Below, in pieces: positions 37,362 to 45,563 of a stretch of 64,000 nucleotides of DNA. The notes under the pieces were generated by a model. That model had not been told where the DNA came from. It was given only the letters and a program-made list of their open reading frames with translations, and made no database searches. Numbering within the stretch: position 1 is the first letter of the stretch; each line of letters opens with the position of its first letter. Origin of the DNA: Cryobacterium psychrophilum (GTDB lineage Bacteria > Actinomycetota > Actinomycetes > Actinomycetales > Microbacteriaceae); assembly GCF_004365915.1 (NCBI RefSeq), contig NZ_SODI01000001.1, forward strand, positions 2,232,001-2,296,000, written 5' to 3'. Made by a program: the position numbers and the translations under genes.

Positions 37362-39112
37362 CACAGGTCGGGGCGGTGCGCTGGGGGTACCACCCGAATT
37401 GATCCCGTCGGGGTGTTCAGCCCGACGGGCGTGAGGCCGGCGGATCCCGAACTCACGTCGATCAGGATATCTTCCATATCCGCAAGTTCGTGTTCAGCAG
37501 GGGCCCGGGCGTCCGCTTCACGATCGAGCTTTTCGGAGTGCGCCCGGGCGATGGCCGTCTTGCCGCCGAGCGGGATATTGGGCAGCAGCGTCACCATGAT
37601 GAGCGTGATCACGGCGAGTGGGGTGCCGAGCAGGAAGACGGTGCCCGCGCCGGAGCCGTACGCGGACTCCACGATGACGCGAAGTGATCCCGGCAGCGCC
37701 GAGATGCTCGGGATCGTGCCGGTGCCGATGCTGCCGGCCGCAAGTATCTGCTGCTCGGGGGTGAGCGTTCCGATGCCCGATCGGATGTGATCGGCCACGA
37801 CGGTGCCGAGCACGGAGCCGAGCACCGACACGCCGACCGTGCCGCCGAGGCTGCGGAAGAAGGTGATGCCGCTGGTGGCAACGCCGAGGGTTTTCACATC
37901 GATGGCGTTCTGCACGACGAGCACGAGGTTCTGCATGAGCGAGCCGAGGCCAGCGCCGAGAATGAACATGAATACGCCCACGAGCACAAGGTTGGTCGTG
38001 GACGTGAGGGTTCCGAGCAGCAGCTGGCCCATGATCACGAGCGTGGCGCCCGTGATCATGATGGCCTTCCACTTGCCGGTGCGGCTGATCAGCGTTCCGA
38101 ACGCCGTCGACGACACGAGGAACCCGCCCATCATGGGAATGGTGAGAAGCCCCGACTGCGTGGGCGTGGCGCCGCGCGCGAGCTGCATGTACTGGCTGAG
38201 AAAAAGGGACGTGCCGAATAGGGAGACGCCGACCGCGATGCTGGCAACCGTCGCGATGCTGAACGTGCGGTTCTTGAACATGGCGAGCGGAATGATGGGG
38301 TCCTTGACCGTCGCCTCCACGATGACCGCAGCAACGAGCAGTAGCACCGCAGCGCCGACCATGACGACGGAGACAACGGATGCCCACTCGAACTGCGATC
38401 CCGCCAGCGTCACCCAGATCATGAGGAGCGACACGCCCCCGGCGATGAGAACGGCGCCCAGGTAGTCGATGCGCACCACGCGCTTGACCCGCTCGGGCAG
38501 GTGCAGCGTGCGCTGCAGCAACACGATGGCCACGATGGCGACCGGAAGCGCGATGAAGAAGTTCCAGCGCCAACCGAAGGCATCCGTTATCACCCCACCG
38601 AGGAGCGGGCCACCCACGGTGCCGAGTGCCATGACGGCGCCGAAGAGGCCGGCGTACTTGCCGCGGTCGCGGGGGCTGATGATGTCCGCCATGATGATCT
38701 GGCTGAGCGCCGCGAGGCCGCCGGCACCGAGGCCCTGCAGCACGCGGAAGCCGATGAGAGTTCCGGTGTCCTGCGAGAAGCCGGCCAGTGCCGAGCCGAG
38801 AACGAAGATGACGAGGGAAAGCTGAATGAGCAATTTGCGGTTGAACAGGTCGGCGAATTTGCCCCAGATGGGTGTGCTCACGGTGGTGGCAAGCAGTGTG
38901 GCGGTGATGACCCACGTATAAGAGGACTGCCCGCCGTGCAGGTCGGCGATGATCACGGGTAGCGAGGTGCTCACGACCGTGCCCGCGAGGATCGAGACGA
39001 ACATGCCCAGGAGGAGGCCCGACAGCGCCTCAAGCACCTGACGGTGGGTCATGCTGCCGTCGGCCGCGATGGTCGGGCGGGGTGGAGCGATGGTGCGGCG
39101 TGCGCGTGGCAT
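37361..39112 (-). CDS. MFS drug efflux transporter, DHA2 family (14 TM, EmrB/QacA-like)
   Basis: 583 aa proton-coupled multidrug exporter of the cytoplasmic membrane. Helices start at QVLEALSGLLLGMFVSILAG; motif C/D1 is ILAGTVVSTSLPVI, the loop 2-3 motif A is GKFADLFNRKLLIQ, and the TM5 antiporter motif is LGTVGGPLLGGVITD. Fourteen helices can be counted, with a hydrophilic C-terminal tail of about 60 residues. ATG at 39112 has GGGAG upstream. It is co-transcribed with the MarR gene, whose start overlaps its stop. Confidence 0.93.
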   Translation of the reverse strand: MPRARRTIAPPRPTIAADGSMTHRQVLEALSGLLLGMFVSILAGTVVSTSLPVIIADLHGGQSSYTWVITATLLATTVSTPIWGKFADLFNRKLLIQLSLVIFVLGSALAGFSQDTGTLIGFRVLQGLGAGGLAALSQIIMADIISPRDRGKYAGLFGAVMALGTVGGPLLGGVITDAFGWRWNFFIALPVAIVAIVLLQRTLHLPERVKRVVRIDYLGAVLIAGGVSLLMIWVTLAGSQFEWASVVSVVMVGAAVLLLVAAVIVEATVKDPIIPLAMFKNRTFSIATVASIAVGVSLFGTSLFLSQYMQLARGATPTQSGLLTIPMMGGFLVSSTAFGTLISRTGKWKAIMITGATLVIMGQLLLGTLTSTTNLVLVGVFMFILGAGLGSLMQNLVLVVQNAIDVKTLGVATSGITFFRSLGGTVGVSVLGSVLGTVVADHIRSGIGTLTPEQQILAAGSIGTGTIPSISALPGSLRVIVESAYGSGAGTVFLLGTPLAVITLIMVTLLPNIPLGGKTAIARAHSEKLDREADARAPAEHELADMEDILIDVSSGSAGLTPVGLNTPTGSIRVVPPAHRPDL

Positions 39113-39129
39113 GAAAAGGCTCCCGAATC

Positions 39130-39177
39130 TAGTTGACAACAATCAACCATATAGACATAGTGGATAAGTGTCAACTA
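39130..39177 (-). promoter_or_regulatory. Promoter and probable MarR operator of the efflux operon
   Basis: On the minus strand TTGACA (39174-39169) is followed after 17 nt by TATGGT (39151-39146), close to a consensus sigma-70 promoter. The arms TAGTTGACA (39130-39138) and TGTCAACTA (39169-39177) form a perfect 9-bp inverted repeat spanning the promoter, suited to occlusion by the linked MarR protein. Confidence 0.7.
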
Positions 39178-39360
39178 CTTTCGGTGAGCGGATGCCGCCC
39201 TCGAGTTGCACCGGACCCGCGCGTGGCATAGAGTAAACCTCAGCCACAGACCGCCGGTCGTTGCTCTGCGCAGAAATGCACGGGGTGACCGAAAGTTCAT
39301 TCACGTGAACGGCCCGCGCAGGTGTTCGAAGTAAATTTTCAGTCTTATGGATTGTGACCC

Positions 39361-39390
39361 AGCTCCGGCGCCCTGCGTTGGAGCTTTTTT
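39361..39390 (+). promoter_or_regulatory. Attenuator-like hairpin in the rplJ leader (L10 leader region)
   Basis: AGCTCC (39361-39366) pairs with GGAGCT (39380-39385), and a run of six T follows. It sits 50 bp before the rplJ ribosome site. In many bacteria the rplJL leader binds L10/L12 for autogenous control, and this hairpin could be the regulated stop. No other feature is visible in 39178-39360 beyond possible promoter sequence. Confidence 0.55.
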
Positions 39391-39439
39391 CATGTCTGCA
39401 CTCGGGGCTACCCGGCACATGACTATTAAGAGGAGCACC

Positions 39440-39955
39440 ATGGCGAACAAGGAAGCAACGGTCGCCGAGCTCACGGAGAAATTCCAGAGCTCGACCGCCG
39501 TACTGCTCACCGAGTACCGCGGTCTCACTGTTGCGCAGCTGAAGAGCCTGCGCAAGTCCATCAGTGAGGACGCCACGTACGCCGTGGTAAAGAACACGCT
39601 CACCAAGATTGCGGCCAACAAGGCCGGCATTACCTCGTTTGACGAGGAACTTGTCGGACCGTCCGCCATCGCCTTCGTGCACGGAGACCCCGTCGCCGTC
39701 GCGAAGACCCTGCGTTCCTTTACCAAGGCACACCCTCTCCTGGTGGTTAAGAGCGGTTACTATGACGGTAGCCCGCTCACCGCAGAAGAGGTCGGCAAGC
39801 TTGCCGACCTCGAGTCCCGCGAAGTGCTGCTGGCCAAGCTTGCCGGCGCCTTCAAGGCCTCTCTCTTCGGAGCCGCTTATCTCTTCCAGGCACCGCTGTC
39901 GAAGGCTGTTCGCACCATCGACGCGCTGCGTGAGAAGCAGGAGTCCGCGAACTAG
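39440..39955 (+). CDS. rplJ: 50S ribosomal protein L10
   Basis: 171 aa, base of the L7/L12 stalk. The conserved N-terminal segment includes [20 protein letters not shown] and [17 protein letters not shown]; the C-terminal helix that binds L12 dimers ends [11 protein letters not shown] at 39440 follows AGGAG by 4 nt; earlier in-frame ATGs (39347 and others) lie in the leader. It forms the rplJ-rplL operon, here 21 kb away from rplK-rplA. Confidence 0.97.
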   Translation: MANKEATVAELTEKFQSSTAVLLTEYRGLTVAQLKSLRKSISEDATYAVVKNTLTKIAANKAGITSFDEELVGPSAIAFVHGDPVAVAKTLRSFTKAHPLLVVKSGYYDGSPLTAEEVGKLADLESREVLLAKLAGAFKASLFGAAYLFQAPLSKAVRTIDALREKQESAN

Positions 39956-40009
39956 GCATCTGCCTCGTCTCGCGGTATTGAATTTTTAAGAAACTAGAAG
40001 GAGTACATC

Positions 40010-40393
40010 ATGGCAAAGCTTTCCACTGAAGACCTGCTTGAGCAGTTCAAGGGCCTCACCCTCATCGAGCTCTCCGAGTTCGTCAAGGCATTCGAGGAGA
40101 CCTTCGAGGTCACCGCAGCAGCTCCCGTCGTAGCAGCCGGAGCCGCTGGCCCCGCCGCCGAGGTTGAAGAGGTTGAAGAGCAGACCGCATTCGACGTCAT
40201 CCTTGACGCCGTTGGCGACAAGAAGATCCAGGTCATCAAGGTTGTGCGCGAGCTCACCAGCCTGGGCCTCGGCGAGGCCAAGGCCGTTGTCGATGGCGCG
40301 CCCAAGGCCGTCCTCGAGGGCGTTGCCAAGGATGCAGCCGACAAGGCAAAGGCAGACCTCGAAGCTGCAGGAGCAACCGTAACCCTCAAGTAG
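40010..40393 (+). CDS. rplL: 50S ribosomal protein L7/L12
   Basis: 127 aa. The N-terminal dimerisation helix is [20 protein letters not shown], the flexible Ala/Glu hinge [15 protein letters not shown] follows, and the C-terminal factor-binding domain contains [20 protein letters not shown] with the helix contacting translation factors. GAAGGAG precedes the ATG. Present in multiple copies on the ribosome. Confidence 0.98.
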   Translation: MAKLSTEDLLEQFKGLTLIELSEFVKAFEETFEVTAAAPVVAAGAAGPAAEVEEVEEQTAFDVILDAVGDKKIQVIKVVRELTSLGLGEAKAVVDGAPKAVLEGVAKDAADKAKADLEAAGATVTLK

Positions 40394-40457
40394 TCGGTGC
40401 CCCTTCAGGGGCTCTACTGATCGAGATTTACGGCCTGTCTTTCCACAAGCCAGTATG

Positions 40458-40494
40458 AACGGGCGCCATCTCCGAAAGGAGATGGCGCCCGTTT
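40458..40494. terminator. Terminator of rplJL, 16-bp stem with GAAA loop
   Basis: AACGGGCGCCATCTCC and GGAGATGGCGCCCGTT form a perfect stem closed by the GNRA tetraloop GAAA; TTT lies at the 3' base and AA at the 5' base. It separates rplL from the convergent LacI gene and may serve both. Confidence 0.9.
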
Positions 40495-40519
40495 GTCGTC
40501 CCGCCCGGGCGGGACTGAC

Positions 40520-41548
40520 TCAGCCCTGGCTCAGTCCCGCCGGGGGTGCGCTCGTGCTCGAGCGGATCACGAGATTGGTCTCGAGAATCGTTGACGCGCT
40601 CTCGTCTTCGGGGCTCGGGGCCTCGAGGTTGGCCAGCAGGGAGTTGACCGCGAGTCGACCCTGGTTGCGTGGGTGCTGTTCAAGGGTCGTGAGCCGGAAC
40701 ATCTCGGCGTGGGGATGCCCGTCGATGCCGATGACGGAGAGTTCGGACGGAACGAGGATGCCCAGCTCCCTGGCTGCCACGATGAGCCCAATGGCGATCT
40801 CGTCGCTTGCGGCAAAGATGGCGGTGGGGCGACGACGTGGGTCTCCGAGCACGCTGCGCCCCAGGTAGTAGCCGCCGGGCACGGTGAGTTCGCACGCGTA
40901 GAAGCAGTTGCTGGTGGGGACCTCGGCGGCGCGCATGCCTGCGAGAAAACCGATGAGGCGTTTGCTGTGCACGGCGAAGTCCATCTGTTCGTCCTGGCTG
41001 CCGCCAATGTGCACGATCTCCTTGTGTCCGAGACTCAGTAGATGCTCGGTGGCGAGCCGGGCGGTGGCGACATCGTCTATCGCGATCGTGGGCACGCCGC
41101 GGATGGGGCCGCCGATGCCCACGAGCGGCCGACGCAGCTGATGCAGGTGTTCCACCTCGGCTTCGCTGAGCTCCACGCCCACCGAGATGACGCCATCGAA
41201 GCGCTTGCGCGCCAGAAAGTATTCAAAGACCCGGTCGCGTTCCGGCGAAGCCTGTGGCAGGTTGTACAGCGTCATGTCGTAGCCCTGCTCAAGCAGGGCC
41301 TGCTCAACGCTTTCCAGCACCTCGGCGAAGAACCACCGGCTGATGTACGGGATGATCACGCCCACATTCTTGGTGCGACCCGTCACGAGGCTCGCGGCAT
41401 TGGGGGAGACGACGTAGCCGATCGTGCGCGCGGCACTGACCACCCTGGCGCGGGTCTCCTCGGAGACGTATCCCTTGCCGCTGAGGGCCCGGCTGGCAGT
41501 GGCCTTGGCGACATTGGCAAGACGTGCAACCTCCGCTATGGTGCTCAT
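40520..41548 (-). CDS. LacI-family repressor of the adjacent sugar ABC operon
   Basis: 342 aa. N-terminal HTH and hinge helix: STIAEVARLANVAKATASRA and RVVSAARTIGYVVSPNAASL. The periplasmic-binding-protein-like effector domain begins VGVIIPYISRWFFAEVLESV. ATG at 41548 is preceded by GGAGG at ideal distance; the ATG at 41581 is weaker. It is divergent from a sugar-binding protein gene, with palindromes (TGGAACCGGTTCCA and a second nested dyad) in the 289-bp gap, one near each start, fitting autorepression plus operon repression. The inducer is probably an alpha-glucoside. Confidence 0.9.
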   Translation of the reverse strand: MSTIAEVARLANVAKATASRALSGKGYVSEETRARVVSAARTIGYVVSPNAASLVTGRTKNVGVIIPYISRWFFAEVLESVEQALLEQGYDMTLYNLPQASPERDRVFEYFLARKRFDGVISVGVELSEAEVEHLHQLRRPLVGIGGPIRGVPTIAIDDVATARLATEHLLSLGHKEIVHIGGSQDEQMDFAVHSKRLIGFLAGMRAAEVPTSNCFYACELTVPGGYYLGRSVLGDPRRRPTAIFAASDEIAIGLIVAARELGILVPSELSVIGIDGHPHAEMFRLTTLEQHPRNQGRLAVNSLLANLEAPSPEDESASTILETNLVIRSSTSAPPAGLSQG

Positions 41549-41603
41549 ATCAACCTCCGCCCGTGGACCCGTCAAGCACACAATACCGACTGGCGAGCGC
41601 GAC

Positions 41604-41617
41604 TGGAACCGGTTCCA
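41604..41617. promoter_or_regulatory. LacI operator 1, TGGAACCGGTTCCA
   Basis: Perfect 14-bp palindrome with the central CG expected for LacI-family sites, 56 bp upstream of the LacI start. The same core GGAACCGGTTCC recurs at 41748, 130 bp away, close to the start of the transporter operon. Confidence 0.75.
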
Positions 41618-41741
41618 CGAAATTGAACGTCTTGCGGGGCTGGTTTGCGCCTCCGGCGGGGAAGAGCCGGGCGCTGTCCCCGATCTTTGCCATTTTGTAA
41701 CATAAACGGGCTTGCGTACGGCCCGACGGTAACGTAATTTA

Positions 41742-41773
41742 TCGTGTGGAACCGGTTCCCGAGTTCCACACGA
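41742..41773. promoter_or_regulatory. LacI operator 2 with nested dyads
   Basis: The core GGAACCGGTTCC (41748-41759) is a perfect 12-bp palindrome. It overlaps a wider dyad, TCGTGTGGAAC (41742-41752) and GTTCCACACGA (41763-41773). It lies 65 bp before the binding-protein gene and would block its promoter. Confidence 0.75.
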
Positions 41774-41837
41774 GCGTCATGTATGTACGGCAGAACTGTC
41801 CATCTGCAGAGCACAAATACTCAATGAGGAGAAAAAT

Positions 41838-43157
41838 ATGCGGTCTTCCCTGCGCCGTCGAATCATCACTCCGATCGCCATCGCGGCGGTCGCAGGCCTG
41901 ACGCTCGCCGGTTGTTCCGGAGGTCCCGGGTCCACCACGTCCGACGCTGGTGCCGAAGGAGATGGCGTCGTCACGGTCTACAGCACAATCGCTGATTTTG
42001 AAGCGGAGCAGCTTGAGAAGTCGTGGGCCGACTGGGAAAAAGAAAACAACATCGACATTCAGTACGAATTCTCGAAGGAATTCGAATCCCAAATCGCTAT
42101 TCGCGCCCAGGGCGGAAATCCCCCCGACATAGGAATCTTTCCGCAGCCAGGTCTCCTGGCCGATTTGGCCAGCCGCGGGTTCATCAAACCGGCCCCGGCC
42201 GCAGTTGAAGCCAACGTCGACGAGTATTGGTCTGCCGACTGGAAGGGCTACGGCACAGTCGACGATGTCTTCTACGGTGCACCCTTCAAGGCGAACCTCA
42301 AGGGCTTCATCTGGTTCTCCCCGGCCAAGTTCACGGAGTGGGGCGTTGAGGTTCCCGAGACGTGGGACGATCTCCTGGCCGTGACGAAGACAATTCAGGA
42401 GAAGACCGGGGCCGCTCCGTGGTGCGCCGGATTCGGTTCGGGTGATGCAACTGGCTGGCCGGGAACAGACTGGGTCGAAGACCTCGTGTTGCGTCAGTCT
42501 GGAAAGGATGTCTACGATCAGTGGGTGGCCAACGAGGTCCCGTTCACGGACCCAGCCATCAAAGATGCATTTGATGCCGTTGGCGATATTCTGCTCAACC
42601 CCGCCTATGTGAACGCCGGATTTGGCGACGTGAAGTCGATCAATAGCGTCCCGTTCGGTGACGTTGCAACGCCCATCGTTGACGGCACCTGTGCTCTGAC
42701 CCACCAGGCGTCCTTCTTCGATGGCTTCCTCGCTGACGCGGGCGGCAACGTCGGTCCGGATGCTGACATCTGGGCGTTTATGACGCCGTCCATCGAAGCT
42801 GGTGGCAAGGCGGTCGTCGGTGGTGGCGAGATCGTCGGAGCATTCACCGATGACGCGGACACCCAGGCCGTTCAGGAGTACCTGTCGACACCGGAATGGG
42901 CGAACAGCCTCGTGTCGATCGGCGGAGGCATCAGCGCCAACAATGGCGTTGACCCCGACCTCGTCGACAGCCCGATCCTGGCGGAATCGATCAGGATCCT
43001 CCAGGACCCCGACACGACCTTCCGCTTCGATGCCTCCGACCTGATGCCCGGTGCCGTTGGCGCGGGAACGTTCTTCAAGGGCATCGTGAGCTGGATCAAC
43101 GGCACGCCCGTCGAGGAAGTGCTCACGAGCATCGAGGCCGGTTGGCCGTCGTCGTAG
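41838..43157 (+). CDS. Sugar ABC transporter substrate-binding lipoprotein (AglE-like)
   Basis: 439 aa extracytoplasmic binding protein. A lipoprotein signal ends in GLTLAGCSGG, with the modified Cys followed by a Gly/Ser linker. The mature part is an extracellular solute-binding family 1 fold: VVTVYSTIADFEAEQLEKSW, NPPDIGIFPQPGLLADLASR, WCAGFGSGDATGWPGTDWVE. The last motif is characteristic of the alpha-glucoside (AglE) group. GAGGAGA precedes ATG 41838. It is the first gene of a three-gene import operon lacking its own ATPase, so a shared MsiK-type ATPase is expected. Confidence 0.9.
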   Translation: MRSSLRRRIITPIAIAAVAGLTLAGCSGGPGSTTSDAGAEGDGVVTVYSTIADFEAEQLEKSWADWEKENNIDIQYEFSKEFESQIAIRAQGGNPPDIGIFPQPGLLADLASRGFIKPAPAAVEANVDEYWSADWKGYGTVDDVFYGAPFKANLKGFIWFSPAKFTEWGVEVPETWDDLLAVTKTIQEKTGAAPWCAGFGSGDATGWPGTDWVEDLVLRQSGKDVYDQWVANEVPFTDPAIKDAFDAVGDILLNPAYVNAGFGDVKSINSVPFGDVATPIVDGTCALTHQASFFDGFLADAGGNVGPDADIWAFMTPSIEAGGKAVVGGGEIVGAFTDDADTQAVQEYLSTPEWANSLVSIGGGISANNGVDPDLVDSPILAESIRILQDPDTTFRFDASDLMPGAVGAGTFFKGIVSWINGTPVEEVLTSIEAGWPSS

Positions 43158-43194
43158 CCGACGCGTAACACCGTCAGCAAGCCTGCCTCGAAAA

Positions 43195-43230
43195 AGTGTG
43201 GGCCACCCGAGAGATCGGGTGGCCCACACT
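43195..43230 (+). terminator. Intra-operon stem-loop after the binding-protein gene
   Basis: AGTGTGGGCCACCCGA and TCGGGTGGCCCACACT form a perfect 16-bp stem with GNRA loop GAGA, 37 bp after the stop. No T-run follows. In ABC operons such structures attenuate transcription or protect the upstream mRNA so that binding protein exceeds permease. Confidence 0.8.
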
Positions 43231-43315
43231 CAGAGGCGGGTGTAGCGTAACGGTAAGTTTTTGGCCTTGCCCCAGGCGATTGCTCAGAGTTCGCCGTCGT
43301 ACTCGAAAGGTTCAC

Positions 43316-44449
43316 ATGTCCGCTTTCTTCGCCTGGCTGGCACAATTGCCACCTCTGGCCCAGGTGCCTATCGTGATTGCCGCCTTCGCCGTCGTCGTCG
43401 GTGCGATCCTGTTCTTCGTCGAGATCGCGCCTCGTCCCGGCAAGGTCTATACGATCATTCGCCTCGCGGTGTGTGTGCTTCTGCCGTTGCTGCTCCTTGC
43501 GCTTGCCGGTTCATACCCGATCGCCATCGGCGCCGCCGCGGTGCTGGGCGGAGTGTTCTTCCTGATCGACTACCGCGGGCGCAAGGGTGCTGGTTACCTC
43601 TTTCAGCTCATCGGGTTTCTCGCCCCCGCGGTCCTCCTCCTCGCCATCGGACTCATCATCCCGACCGTCCAGACCACCGTGCAGGCGTTCCAGAACTCTC
43701 GCGGAACCGAGTTCGTGGGCCTGGAGAACTTCGTCTGGGTCTTCACCCAGCCCAACAACGTGCGCATCATTCTCAACACGATCGTCTGGGTGCTGTTCGT
43801 CCCGACGGTATCCACTGTGGCCGGCCTCGCTTACGCCGTGTTCATTGACAAGAGCCGCGGCGAGAAATACTTCAAGATCCTCGTCTTCATGCCGATGGCT
43901 ATCTCCCTCGTCGGTGCCTCCATCATCTGGCGCTTCATCTATACGGCACGACCGGCCGACCAGGAACAGATCGGGTTGCTGAACGCCATCGTCGTGGGGC
44001 TCGGTGGACAAGCGGTCAATTTCCTCGCGGTGTCTCCGTGGAACACCCTGTTCCTCATCGTCATCCTCATTTGGGTACAGACCGGTTTCGCCATGGTCGT
44101 TCTGTCCGCGGCCATTAAGGGCGTACCGATCGAGCAGCTGGAGGCCGCCGAACTCGACGGTACCAACGCGTGGCAGAAATTCACCAACGTGACGGTGCCC
44201 GGCATCCGCAGTGCCCTGATTGTCGTGCTGACGACCATCTCCATCGTGTCCCTCAAGGTCTTCGACATCGTGCGCACCACAACCGCCGGAACGAATGACA
44301 CGAGCGTCATTGCCAATGAGATGTACACCCAGTTCAAGAACTTCGAGCAGGGGCGTTCTGCCGCCTTTGCGCTGATCCTGTTCCTGCTCACCGTACCGAT
44401 CATTGTCTTCAACGCTCGCCAGATCAAGAAGCAGAGGGAGATCCGATGA
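43316..44449 (+). CDS. Sugar ABC permease (AglF/MalF-like)
   Basis: Inner-membrane subunit, 377 aa, about eight helices: two short N-terminal hydrophobic hairpins precede the six-helix core. The EAA loop is [23 protein letters not shown] at 43316 follows GAAAGG by 6 nt; an upstream in-frame start (43196) would run through the stem-loop and is not credible. The next permease overlaps by ATGA. It pairs with that MalG-type permease. Confidence 0.92.
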   Translation: MSAFFAWLAQLPPLAQVPIVIAAFAVVVGAILFFVEIAPRPGKVYTIIRLAVCVLLPLLLLALAGSYPIAIGAAAVLGGVFFLIDYRGRKGAGYLFQLIGFLAPAVLLLAIGLIIPTVQTTVQAFQNSRGTEFVGLENFVWVFTQPNNVRIILNTIVWVLFVPTVSTVAGLAYAVFIDKSRGEKYFKILVFMPMAISLVGASIIWRFIYTARPADQEQIGLLNAIVVGLGGQAVNFLAVSPWNTLFLIVILIWVQTGFAMVVLSAAIKGVPIEQLEAAELDGTNAWQKFTNVTVPGIRSALIVVLTTISIVSLKVFDIVRTTTAGTNDTSVIANEMYTQFKNFEQGRSAAFALILFLLTVPIIVFNARQIKKQREIR

Positions 44450-45420
44450 GTACGGTTATTCCGGCAGAAATGCCCACCGATGATGCCACGAAACGACAGC
44501 TGCGCCGGGGTGTGCGCCGCGCCGAATCGGTGGCGTTGCGCGGGGCCAAGAAGCGGCTCACGAGCCGCGGAGCGACCATCGCGGCGCTCGTCATCGCCGT
44601 GTTGTGGTCCATTCCCACGTTCGGACTCCTCGTCTCCTCGTTCCGTCCCGCTCAGGAGGTGCGCACCACGGGCTGGTGGACCATCTTCCAGAACCCGGGC
44701 CTCACCCTCGACAATTACACGGCGGCCCTCGCTGCCGGCAACAGCCAGCTCGACCTGGCCGGCGCGTTCATCAACTCGATTGCCATCACGCTCCCGGCTA
44801 CGCTCATCCCCCTGATGATCGCGAGCCTCGCGGCCTATGCCTTCGCGTGGATTGACTTTCGCGGCAGGAACCTGCTCTTCATCGGCGTATTCGCCCTGCA
44901 AATCGTTCCCATTCAGATGGCCCTCGTGCCCTTGCTGCAGTTCTTCTCTGGTGGAACGCTCTTCGGATTCCCGGTCGTTGAATCGCTCGCGGCAGGGAGC
45001 GGATACACCCAGGTGTGGATCGCCCACAGCATGTTCGCGCTGCCACTGGCCATCTACCTGCTGCACAACTTCATCTCCGAGATCCCCGTCGAGGTCATCG
45101 AGGCGGCTCGGGTGGACGGCGCCGGACATGGACAGGTTTTCCTCCGCATCGTGCTTCCGCTCACCATGCCCGCCATTGCGTCGATCGCGATCTTCCAGTT
45201 CCTGTGGGTGTGGAACGACCTGCTCGTGGCGCTGATCTTCGCCGATGGCGCCGTCGCACCCATGACCAAGCTGCTCGCCGAACTCTCGGGCGCGCGGGGA
45301 CAAGACTGGCATCTGCTCACCGCCGGTGCGTTCCTATCGATCCTGGTTCCGCTCATCGTGTTCTTCGCGCTGCAGCGCTTCTTCGTCCGTGGCCTCCTGG
45401 CCGGCTCGACGAAGGGGTAG
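44446..45420 (+). CDS. Sugar ABC permease (AglG/MalG-like)
   Basis: 324 aa. After a basic cytoplasmic N-terminus of about 45 residues come six helices and the EAA loop [20 protein letters not shown]. The segment [20 protein letters not shown] is the usual third helix of MalG proteins. Start overlaps the previous stop (ATGA). Completes the permease pair of the LacI-controlled operon; no ATPase gene follows. Confidence 0.92.
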   Translation: MSTVIPAEMPTDDATKRQLRRGVRRAESVALRGAKKRLTSRGATIAALVIAVLWSIPTFGLLVSSFRPAQEVRTTGWWTIFQNPGLTLDNYTAALAAGNSQLDLAGAFINSIAITLPATLIPLMIASLAAYAFAWIDFRGRNLLFIGVFALQIVPIQMALVPLLQFFSGGTLFGFPVVESLAAGSGYTQVWIAHSMFALPLAIYLLHNFISEIPVEVIEAARVDGAGHGQVFLRIVLPLTMPAIASIAIFQFLWVWNDLLVALIFADGAVAPMTKLLAELSGARGQDWHLLTAGAFLSILVPLIVFFALQRFFVRGLLAGSTKG

Positions 45421-45439
45421 ACCCGACGGCACGACATGG

Positions 45440-45478
45440 CAGGCGGCGTGGGCACCTTCGGGTGCAGGCGCCGCCGGC
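45440..45478 (+). terminator. Putative terminator of the sugar ABC operon
   Basis: GGCGGCG (45442-45448) pairs with CGCCGCC (45469-45475), and inside it GCACC pairs with GGTGC around a TTCG loop, with small internal mismatches. It starts about 20 bp after the permease stop. No T-tract is seen, so its strength is uncertain. Confidence 0.55.
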
Positions 45479-45563
45479 CATTGCTGTGTGCTGCGCCACC
45501 GGCATCCGCTGACGGTCTCCGACCCGGTGCGAGCGCGTCGGCGGCTGAGCCTAGAGTGAGCGT

